A stretch of 6,936 nucleotides of DNA, from NCBI GenBank assembly GCA_030018575.1, contig JASEIA010000077.1:1-6936 (forward strand), given 5' to 3'. Each line of letters starts with the position of its first letter. The first letter of the stretch is position 1. Below, one piece after another: positions 1-4,804 of the stretch. The stretch is from Nanobdellota archaeon (GTDB lineage: Archaea > Nanobdellota > Nanobdellia > SCGC-AAA011-G17 > GW2011-AR17). Under the pieces are notes generated by a model that saw only the letters and a program-made list of their open reading frames with translations, did not search any database and was not told the origin of the DNA. The position numbers and the translations under genes were made by a program.

Positions 1-68
1 CTTATTGACTGTATTCTTAGATATTCTAACGTTTCTCTAGAAATAGCCCTTCCATCCCTCTTTTGCAT
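1..68 (-). CDS. N-terminus of a possible IS630-type transposase (partial, runs off left edge)
   Basis: The minus strand is open from an ATG at 68 to the window edge (22 codons). The peptide begins MQKRDGRAISRETLEYLR. The pattern DGR-x-(I/L)-S-x-E-x-LE-x-(L/I)R resembles the start of the helix-turn-helix region of IS630-family transposases and related HTH proteins; this is a family resemblance recalled from memory, not a database match. A TATA box centred at about 93-94 lies 25-26 nt before the ATG, the spacing expected for a leaderless archaeal transcript, which supports both the frame and the start. The DDE catalytic part would lie outside the window, so the transposase call is tentative. 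An unrelated HTH protein is the main alternative. Confidence 0.5.
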   Translation of the reverse strand, partial: MQKRDGRAISRETLEYLRIQSI

Positions 69-88
69 ATAGATGTAATGATTTAAAG

Positions 89-98
89 GTTTATAAAC
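89..98. promoter_or_regulatory. Palindromic TATA box GTTTATAAAC
   Basis: GTTTATAAAC is a perfect 10-bp palindrome. Read on the minus strand it sits about 26 nt before the ATG at 68 and fits a leaderless promoter for that gene. Being symmetrical, it could also direct plus-strand transcription starting near 119-121. Orientation in archaea normally depends on the neighbouring BRE, which I cannot call clearly here. Confidence 0.6.
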
Positions 99-108
99 TT
101 TACTCTAA

Positions 109-201
109 TTAACAGAATTGTCTATAGTAAGGCATATCAACCAACTTGATGAAACGCAGAAGAAAATATTAAAAGCGATGCAAATCAATATTTTTGATTA
201 A
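109..201 (+). pseudogene. Possible C-terminal remnant of a broken gene
   Basis: A plus-strand frame is open from just after a TAA at 106-108 to a TAA at 199-201 (30 codons). There is no ATG near its start, only a TTG at 118. The predicted peptide contains INQLDETQKKILKAMQI. The composition (charged, amphipathic, no stops, ends in a short tail) looks like the natural end of a protein. An LxxxQxxIL-type ending recalls the C-termini of some IS4/IS1634-like transposases, but that resemblance is weak. It may be the 3' remnant of a gene cut by the neighbouring mobile element or by deletion. A chance open frame in AT-rich DNA remains possible. Confidence 0.3.
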
Positions 202-261
202 AATCATAACTTTTGCCCGCAAAGTGTCGAATGTGGGGTTCAAATAAGGATTAAAGAAAAG

Positions 262-270
262 CTTAAAAAC
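262..270 (+). promoter_or_regulatory. TATA box for the glycosyltransferase gene
   Basis: CTTAAAAAC is centred at about 266, 25 nt before the ATG at 291, with a purine-rich stretch (AAAGAAAAG) just upstream that could act as BRE. The TTATTATAT next to the ATG is too close to serve as the TATA box. A leaderless transcript starting at or near 291 is predicted. Confidence 0.5.
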
Positions 271-290
271 ACCCCCTAACTTTATTATAT

Positions 291-1235
291 ATGAAAATGC
301 CCCAATTACCCAAAATAAGCTTCGTAACCCCTGTCTTCAACGAAGAGCAAAATATATCTTTATTCTATTTCCGAGTCAGCAAAATTATGAAAGACATAGG
401 CAGGGATTATGACATCTGGTTTATAGACGACGGCAGCACTGACAAAACACTTGGTTTGCTGAAGGAGCTGCACAGGAAGGACAAACGCGTAAAATTCATC
501 AGCTTCAGAAGAAACTTCGGCAAGGCAGCTGCATTGTCCGCAGGCTTTGAGCATGCAAACGGCGACATTATAATCACAATGGACGGGGACTTGCAGGACG
601 AGCCAGAGGAAATCCCAGAATTTATAGCTAAAATAGAAGAAGGATATGATTTGGTTAACGGATGGAAATTCAAAAGGAAAGACCCAATTACAAAAACAAT
701 CCCTTCAAAGTTTTTCAACTGGCTTACTTCAAAGCTGATAGGGCTTAAGCTCCACGACTTTAACTGCGGTTTTAAGGCTTATAGGAAAGAGGTTGTAAAG
801 GAAATAACGCTATATGGCGACTTGCACAGGTATATTCCTGCAATAGCATTCTGGAAAGGCTATAGGGTTGTTGAAATGCCTGTAACCCACAACCCCCGCC
901 TTTATGGAAAAAGTAAATATGGCGGAAAACGGCTATTAACAGGATTTATTGACTTAATGACTGTTAAATATCTTACATCTTATCAGGTTAAGCCATTGCA
1001 GCTCTTTGGCAAGCTCGGGCTGCTGTTTATGCTTCTAGGTGGCGCTGCAGGGCTATACCTTGTTGTTGAATGGTTCCAGGGCATTCCGATAGGGACAAGG
1101 CCGCTGTTGATACTCTCAGTGCTTACCACGCTTATTGGCATACAATTCTTATCCATAGGGCTTCTTGGCGAGATGATAACAAGCAGCATGGAACAGCAGC
1201 ATAAAAGCTACAGCATCAGGGAACTAAAAGAATAA
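291..1235 (+). CDS. Family 2 glycosyltransferase, DPM1/GtrB-like, membrane anchored
   Basis: This 314-residue protein probably transfers a sugar from a nucleotide-sugar to a polyprenyl phosphate at the cytoplasmic face of the membrane, supplying donors for surface glycans or protein glycosylation. The GT-A fold signatures are in order: PVFNEEQN (14-21), IDDGSTDKT (45-53), RRNFGKAAALSAGF (73-86), the DXD-type motif DGDLQDEPEEI (98-108), NCGFKAYRKEV around 155-165, and YGKSKYG followed by a basic stretch. Two transmembrane segments close the protein (about 238-262 and 271-297), as in GtrB/ArnC-like enzymes, and the length fits that group. The start at ATG 291 fits the TATA box 25 nt upstream; ATG 297 is a close alternative. 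The gene ends 6 bp from the 3' end of the convergent 5S rRNA. The sugar cannot be read from the sequence. Confidence 0.93.
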   Translation: MKMPQLPKISFVTPVFNEEQNISLFYFRVSKIMKDIGRDYDIWFIDDGSTDKTLGLLKELHRKDKRVKFISFRRNFGKAAALSAGFEHANGDIIITMDGDLQDEPEEIPEFIAKIEEGYDLVNGWKFKRKDPITKTIPSKFFNWLTSKLIGLKLHDFNCGFKAYRKEVVKEITLYGDLHRYIPAIAFWKGYRVVEMPVTHNPRLYGKSKYGGKRLLTGFIDLMTVKYLTSYQVKPLQLFGKLGLLFMLLGGAAGLYLVVEWFQGIPIGTRPLLILSVLTTLIGIQFLSIGLLGEMITSSMEQQHKSYSIRELKE

Positions 1236-1240
1236 TAAAG
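1226..1240 (-). terminator. T-rich stretch downstream of the 5S rRNA
   Basis: On the minus strand the bases just after the 5S 3' end read CTTTATTATTCTTTTAG. T-rich tracts without a hairpin are the usual intrinsic termination signal in archaea. It overlaps the last codons of the convergent glycosyltransferase gene. Confidence 0.45.
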
Positions 1241-1241
1241 A

Positions 1242-1359
1242 GATGGACAACTTCCTGAGCTTCCCGCTTGAAAAGCAGTACCACAGCAGGACGTCGGCCT
1301 ATTTCACTTCTGTGTTCGAAATGGGAACAGGTGGGACCAGGCCACTATGGTCGTCCATC
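1242..1359 (-). rRNA. rrf: 5S ribosomal RNA
   Basis: Complete 118-nt 5S rRNA on the minus strand, 5' end at 1359. The terminal helix is exact: GATGGAC at the 5' end pairs with GTCCATC at the 3' end, extending to 10 bp with one G-U pair. Helix II pairs GGCCT with AGGCC. The conserved helix III/loop region is present (CCCATTTCGAACACAGAAGTG), as is the helix IV/V arm (CCTG...GTACTGC...GCGGGAAGCTCAGG). Its own TATA box lies 26-27 nt upstream at 1382-1389, and a T-rich terminator follows. No 16S, 23S or tRNA gene is adjacent in this window, so it appears to be a separate transcription unit. A protein frame that stays open across it on the plus strand is a by-product. Confidence 0.96.
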
Positions 1360-1381
1360 GGAGATTCTGAAACTGAACTCA

Positions 1382-1391
1382 TTTATAAACC
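1382..1391 (-). promoter_or_regulatory. TATA box for 5S rRNA
   Basis: The minus strand reads GGTTTATAAAT, centred at about 1385-1386, which is 26-27 nt before the mature 5' end at 1359. This is the canonical archaeal spacing and suggests transcription begins at or very near the mature 5' end. Confidence 0.75.
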
Positions 1392-1429
1392 TTTCCATAT
1401 GACATTTTTGCCCTTTTGGGATAGTAAAG

Positions 1430-1438
1430 CTTATAAAC
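1430..1438 (+). promoter_or_regulatory. TATA box for the transglutaminase-like gene
   Basis: CTTATAAAC is centred at 1434, 25 nt before the ATG at 1459. It sits inside the longer open frame that begins upstream, and it decides the start codon in favour of 1459 and a leaderless mRNA. It diverges from the 5S promoter about 50 bp away. Confidence 0.7.
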
Positions 1439-1458
1439 GAAGGCGAAATAGCTTAATT

Positions 1459-2169
1459 ATGGGGGTAGAAGACATTCCGGATGAGGAGTTTGAAAGCTTT
1501 ATCCAGAAAGAAAAAAAGAGGCGCAAAAGAATAAAAATTCTTGCAGGCATAGGGGCGGCAATTGCTGCTGCCGGAATTTATTCAGGCGCAGGGTATTTGC
1601 TGTGCAGACATGCAGAAAGCATCAGGGACTACGCAATAGAGGAATCTATTCCTAGAATCACGCAGGAGGAAGCCATGCAGATACAGGCAGAGGTAAAAAC
1701 ACCTCTTGAAGCCGCTGTAAGGATAAGCCGCGACATTGAATTCAGCCCTGAGTTTGATTTAAACCGCTTTGGGCTTGATTACTGGTCTTCACTGCAGGAA
1801 ACATACGGCATGGGGCAGGGAGAATGCGAGGACGGCGCAATAGCATTCAAAGCGATGCTTGCAGACAATCCTGAATACAATGTAAGCCTTATTTGGCTGC
1901 AAAGCAAAAGTGAAAATATGCCCAGCCACATGATTGCAGCTTACAGCGAGAAAGGGCTTTGGGGCATTGCGTCTTTCAATAATTTATCCGAAGGGGAAAA
2001 TGTATCCCGTTTGTATGCTCCTATTTTCAGCTCAATGGAACATGCAATAAAGGCGTATGCAGAAGACAGGTTTGAAAGCTGGCACACTGTTGATATAAGC
2101 GATTATGACTTGCTTTTGGGAAGGAACCTAAGCAAAAATGCAGATACATCCGGAAAGCATCAGCTTTAA
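1459..2169 (+). CDS. Membrane-anchored transglutaminase-like protein, atypical catalytic triad
   Basis: A 236-residue protein: an acidic N-terminus, a basic run (KEKKRRKR, 17-24), one transmembrane segment (about 27-48), then a domain probably outside the cell. The domain resembles the transglutaminase/papain-like cysteine peptidase fold: GQGECEDGAIAFKAML places the presumed nucleophile at Cys123 with the usual helix after it, and SHMIAAY supplies His157. Aligned by eye to the common H-x10-W-x3-D pattern, Trp168 is kept but the Asp position is Ser172; Asn174 is nearby. It may use a different third residue or be a binding rather than catalytic domain. The frame is open back to 1243, but that part lies over the 5S rRNA and the promoter, so the ATG at 1459 is the start. 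Substrate unknown. Confidence 0.7.
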   Translation: MGVEDIPDEEFESFIQKEKKRRKRIKILAGIGAAIAAAGIYSGAGYLLCRHAESIRDYAIEESIPRITQEEAMQIQAEVKTPLEAAVRISRDIEFSPEFDLNRFGLDYWSSLQETYGMGQGECEDGAIAFKAMLADNPEYNVSLIWLQSKSENMPSHMIAAYSEKGLWGIASFNNLSEGENVSRLYAPIFSSMEHAIKAYAEDRFESWHTVDISDYDLLLGRNLSKNADTSGKHQL

Positions 2170-2170
2170 G

Positions 2171-2178
2171 ATATAAAA
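2171..2178 (+). promoter_or_regulatory. Probable TATA box for the 375-residue gene
   Basis: ATATAAAA is centred at about 2175, 32 nt before the ATG at 2207, which predicts a very short 5' leader of a few bases. An alternative box, CTTAATA at 2180-2186, would give a fully leaderless transcript. The two cannot be separated by eye. Confidence 0.5.
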
Positions 2179-2206
2179 GCTTAATAACACAGAGAGCGTA
2201 ATAAAA

Positions 2207-3334
2207 ATGGCAAAAACCAAAAAAATGGGGCGCACAAGATTCAAGGACCTGGCCAATAGGGACTTTTATAACCTGTGCAAGAATATCAGGTTAGGAACAA
2301 ATCAGGATATAGCCGAACTTCTTTTCATGCAGACTGTTGAAGGGCATGCCCATGAAGGTCACGGCGCTTTCAGGAAAAAGAAAAGATTCTCGGAAATTAC
2401 AGTGGAAGACGTTGTTTATGTGCTTGGCTATGACACTGAAGAAATAAAGCAGGAAAGGCAGGAGCTCATCGATGAAATGAAAGATTTTGCATGCAGGCTC
2501 ATCCGCGGGGAGGAAGTAAAAAATTACGCAAACAAAAACAGGCAGCCTTTGTTTGGCGCTGAATTCCTTGAGGATATGGAGATAAATGACTCTGCCGCGG
2601 TGCTTAAAGGGATTTATCTCGGCAGCAAAATGGACAGGTACACCGGATGGAGGCAGAAGGCGGAAGAGATATACTGCCTTAGCATAGGCGGAGGGGAGTG
2701 CATAGGCGTCAACAGGAAGCTTGCGCGCCAAAGGGGAATAACATTCAAGTCCATTGCAAAAATGCCGCATACAGATGAGGAAATCAAAGAAATGATACAA
2801 GAGGGCATACTCTGCTCTGATGTTGAATCATCCCCTGAGATAGTAAGCTCCTACGTGAGAAAAGCAAAAGGCAAGGGCACAAGCGATGACCTGGCAGTCC
2901 TTCTTGCAGGAAGGGAATTCGGGTTTGATGCAGCAATAGGGCTTTGGCTTACTGATGCAATAGACACATGGGACAAGTATGTTCCGTTCATATTCAAGAG
3001 CGGGCAGGATGAGCAGCTTGGCGAAAAAATAGAAAAATCACAGGAGAAGATAAGGCAGCATATTAAAGGATTCAAGCTGCCTAGCGATGATGAAGTGCAT
3101 AAGTTTATTTCAGTCATCGCAGAAGTTAACTACACAGGCATGATTAGCTCTTCCCAAAGATATTTCCTGCAAATCGACCCAAATTCCGGGATGAGTGCAA
3201 TAGAAAGCCATATGGAATACATAAAAGGCAATAAAGTCCCTGAAGTGCATTTGGGGTATTTCAGCAACAAGCTGACGAACCATGAGATGTATGCGCAGTT
3301 CGAGGCAAAATACTCACAAGTCTACAAGCCTTAA
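2207..3334 (+). CDS. Uncharacterised 375-residue cytoplasmic protein
   Basis: I do not recognise this protein. It has no signal peptide or transmembrane segment, a basic N-terminus (MAKTKKMGRTRFKD), and alternating charged helices, suggesting a soluble, mostly helical protein. Visible details: a His cluster GHAHEGHG (H47, H49, H52), a possible metal site; cysteines at 24, 96, 157, 165 and 203, not arranged as a clear zinc ribbon; a glycine-rich turn SIGGGECIG (159-167); and a hydrophobic central segment around FGFDAAIGLWLTDAIDTWD. A stretch rich in E, K and Q (about residues 265-285) could form a coiled coil. Codon use looks like that of its neighbours. The start at 2207 fits the promoter; Met7 (2225) is an alternative. 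It ends 2 bp from the convergent gene at 3337. Low-complexity noise is unlikely because the frame is long and well balanced. Confidence 0.85.
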   Translation: MAKTKKMGRTRFKDLANRDFYNLCKNIRLGTNQDIAELLFMQTVEGHAHEGHGAFRKKKRFSEITVEDVVYVLGYDTEEIKQERQELIDEMKDFACRLIRGEEVKNYANKNRQPLFGAEFLEDMEINDSAAVLKGIYLGSKMDRYTGWRQKAEEIYCLSIGGGECIGVNRKLARQRGITFKSIAKMPHTDEEIKEMIQEGILCSDVESSPEIVSSYVRKAKGKGTSDDLAVLLAGREFGFDAAIGLWLTDAIDTWDKYVPFIFKSGQDEQLGEKIEKSQEKIRQHIKGFKLPSDDEVHKFISVIAEVNYTGMISSSQRYFLQIDPNSGMSAIESHMEYIKGNKVPEVHLGYFSNKLTNHEMYAQFEAKYSQVYKP

Positions 3335-3336
3335 TT

Positions 3337-3798
3337 CTAAAGCGCGAGCATAGCCCTATAGCCTTCAGGCACATCTGCAACAATGCACCCTTCTTCGTCT
3401 GTATCAACAGAATATATGTACTGCTCCCCTTCGTCATATTTGCCATTAAGATTCTCATCATACAGGTATTTTTTCTGTGAAAAGCTGGATGTCTTGCAGA
3501 CTGAATTGTCAGGATAAACAGTGTTTGCGCCCTTATTAACAAGCTTTTTCTCATCGTAGCTGATTATTGTCTGATTCACAAAGAAAACTGTTTTGCCTGC
3601 AAAAAGCACGCTTGAAGACTCTTTTGTGTCCATATCAGTGAGATTCAGGTAAACCCTGTAAGCAGCAAGGCTGCTTTGGTTTCCTGCGACAGCATAGCCG
3701 GTAAGGTTTATCCCTCCCCTGAATGCGAAAATTCCTACTGCCCCTATCAGGACTATGTTTAGGATTACCATAAGCAGGTTTTGTGAGCTTCTTTTCAT
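3337..3798 (-). CDS. Small membrane-tethered surface protein with EF-hand-like calcium loop
   Basis: A 153-residue protein of unknown family. Residues 7-26 form one hydrophobic segment after a short basic start (MKRSSQN), so it is either a signal anchor or an uncleaved leader, with the rest outside. Four N-glycosylation sequons follow (N31-L-T, N40-Q-S, N52-L-T, N75-Q-T), all in the predicted exterior part. Residues 114-125, DENLNGKYDEGE, match the 12-residue EF-hand/dockerin-type calcium loop with D, N, N, G, D and E at positions 1, 3, 5, 6, 9 and 12. Two cysteines (101 and 138) flank this loop and could form a disulfide. The start at 3798 is 27 nt from a TATA box and predicts a leaderless mRNA. 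A pilin-like role is possible, but I see no clear prepilin cleavage site. Confidence 0.8.
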   Translation of the reverse strand: MKRSSQNLLMVILNIVLIGAVGIFAFRGGINLTGYAVAGNQSSLAAYRVYLNLTDMDTKESSSVLFAGKTVFFVNQTIISYDEKKLVNKGANTVYPDNSVCKTSSFSQKKYLYDENLNGKYDEGEQYIYSVDTDEEGCIVADVPEGYRAMLAL

Positions 3799-3820
3799 AC
3801 TGGAAAGAAAGGAGGCTCTG

Positions 3821-3829
3821 CTTTTAATT
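3821..3829 (-). promoter_or_regulatory. TATA-like box for the small surface-protein gene
   Basis: The minus strand reads AATTAAAAG, centred at about 3825, 27 nt before the ATG at 3798. It is weaker than the other boxes in the window but has the same spacing. Confidence 0.5.
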
Positions 3830-3878
3830 GTTTCTGAGGATTTCAGGAAAAGACAGGATTTTCAGGCACCTAGAAAGC

Positions 3879-3888
3879 TATTTAAACC
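3879..3888 (+). promoter_or_regulatory. TATA box for the histone gene
   Basis: TATTTAAACC is centred at 3882-3883 with purines (GAAAG) immediately upstream as a possible BRE. It lies 26-27 nt before the ATG at 3909. A longer frame reading back to a TTG at 3828 would have this box inside its coding sequence, so the 3909 start is preferred. Confidence 0.7.
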
Positions 3889-3908
3889 AAAAAAGCCCCT
3901 TTAAATGC

Positions 3909-4118
3909 ATGGGAAAATACATACTTTCAGCTGCTGCGATGGAAAAGCTTCTGAAGAAAGCCGGAGCGCCAAGAGTTGGGGAAGATGCAAAGGAAGAGCT
4001 CATAAAGGTGCTTGAGGAGCATGCGCTTAAGATAGGGCAGAATGCATTGCGCTTTACGCAGCATGCAAAAAGAAAAACAGTCACAGCTGCCGATGTAAGG
4101 GAAGCGGCTAGGCAATAA
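3909..4118 (+). CDS. Archaeal histone (single histone fold)
   Basis: A 69-residue histone that wraps DNA as dimers and higher oligomers. The whole chain is one histone fold: alpha-1 (about 7-18), the loop GAPRVGEDA (19-27), the long alpha-2 (about 27-53, KEELIKVLEEHALKIGQNA), the loop KRKTVT (54-59) and alpha-3 (60-69). The residues matching HMf-type DNA contacts and the R-D clamp are in place: Arg22 in loop 1, Arg55-Lys56-Thr57 in loop 2, and Asp62. No N- or C-terminal tail is present. The start at ATG 3909 is set by the TATA box and by homology; upstream in-frame residues do not look like histone. The last 11 bp overlap the end of the convergent gene at 4108. High confidence in family, none in any special role. 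Confidence 0.95.
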   Translation: MGKYILSAAAMEKLLKKAGAPRVGEDAKEELIKVLEEHALKIGQNALRFTQHAKRKTVTAADVREAARQ

Positions 4119-4791
4119 AGTCTGTTTCTGTCTTTGATTCCTTGCCGCCTATTGTTACTATCCTTGTTATTTTGCCTTTTCTTTTGGCTTCAATCCTTGC
4201 CCTTGCAGGGTCATTCCCCAGCTCAGGCGGGATTACGATGTCTGTTATGTTGAGAATATGCTTTATTATCAGCTTTGAAAATTCCTGCTTCACATCCCAT
4301 GCAAACTCGTCAAGAAGATTCAATGGAAGCGTTGCGCTGCAGAAGTCGGGTTTTACAGCTCCGCCAGGCTTTGGCAGGCTCTTGCCAACCTTGAGGCTGA
4401 ATTCTGATGACTTTATGCTCAGGAGCAGAAAATTCTGCGAGAATCTATCATAAATTCTTTTCAGCTGCTCAGGGGAAAGCTCTGCTGAAATTTCTGCTGT
4501 ATACAGCTTGCCTCTTTTTGAATATGACATGGGCTCGCAAATTGCGCTGATGTCTTTCTGGAAATCCCCGGGCACAATTATCTTGCCTGAAACAGAGGCT
4601 GATTCTTTTATGCTGCCTGCTATAATGCCCACAAAGTCATTTGCAAAATCAAAGCTTGACTTTACCTTTATGCTTGATTTTCCCTTTGTTATTTCAAACA
4701 AAAGCCGTTCATATTCGCCCTTGCCGTACCTTACAAACTTTGCGTGTGCCTTTTCTGTCTTGCCTATAAATATGCTTCTCAGGAAATTCAT
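4108..4791 (-). CDS. Uncharacterised 227-residue protein, second gene of operon
   Basis: I do not recognise this family. The protein has no signal peptide or transmembrane segment, so it is probably cytoplasmic. It begins MNFLRSIFIGK and carries a mix of beta-rich segments (KSSIKVKSSFDF, GKIIVPGDF) and amphipathic helices (SPEQLKRIYDRFSQNFLLL, about 105-123), ending in a Lys/Arg-rich stretch (about 195-220: ARIEAKRKGKITR). It starts 11 nt after the stop of the upstream gene, with a Shine-Dalgarno-like AGGGGGTT just before the ATG, so the two are almost certainly co-transcribed and probably act together. A role on the cytoplasmic side of the membrane partner is inference. Its 3' end overlaps the histone gene by 11 bp on the opposite strand. 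Confidence 0.85.
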   Translation of the reverse strand: MNFLRSIFIGKTEKAHAKFVRYGKGEYERLLFEITKGKSSIKVKSSFDFANDFVGIIAGSIKESASVSGKIIVPGDFQKDISAICEPMSYSKRGKLYTAEISAELSPEQLKRIYDRFSQNFLLLSIKSSEFSLKVGKSLPKPGGAVKPDFCSATLPLNLLDEFAWDVKQEFSKLIIKHILNITDIVIPPELGNDPARARIEAKRKGKITRIVTIGGKESKTETDFIA

Positions 4792-4796
4792 TTTTC

Positions 4797-4804
4797 AACC
4801 CCCT
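4797..4804 (-). promoter_or_regulatory. Shine-Dalgarno-like site for the second operon gene
   Basis: On the minus strand AGGGGGTT precedes the ATG at 4791 by about 5-6 nt and overlaps the TAG stop of the upstream gene. It is the only clear ribosome-binding-like site in the window, as expected for an internal operon gene that cannot be leaderless. Confidence 0.5.

Noticed and set aside
183..199. AATCAA-TATTT-TTGATT inverted repeat as a terminator or IS end
   Set aside because: A 6-bp AT-rich stem is expected by chance in such DNA, and it lies at the end of the possible coding remnant.
228..252. T-arm-like GGGGTTCAAAT suggesting a tRNA
   Set aside because: The flanks do not pair as a T stem and there is no acceptor or anticodon arm around it.
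1243..1458. N-terminal 72-residue extension of the transglutaminase-like protein
   Set aside because: It is antisense to the 5S rRNA and then crosses the 5S and mRNA promoters; its composition does not look like the start of a membrane protein.
2291..3117. Minus-strand open frames opposite the 375-residue gene
   Set aside because: They have shadow-like composition rich in Ser, Pro, Leu and Cys, and no promoter or start signal.
3828..3908. 27-residue TTG-started extension of the histone
   Set aside because: It contains the histone TATA box and has no histone-like sequence.
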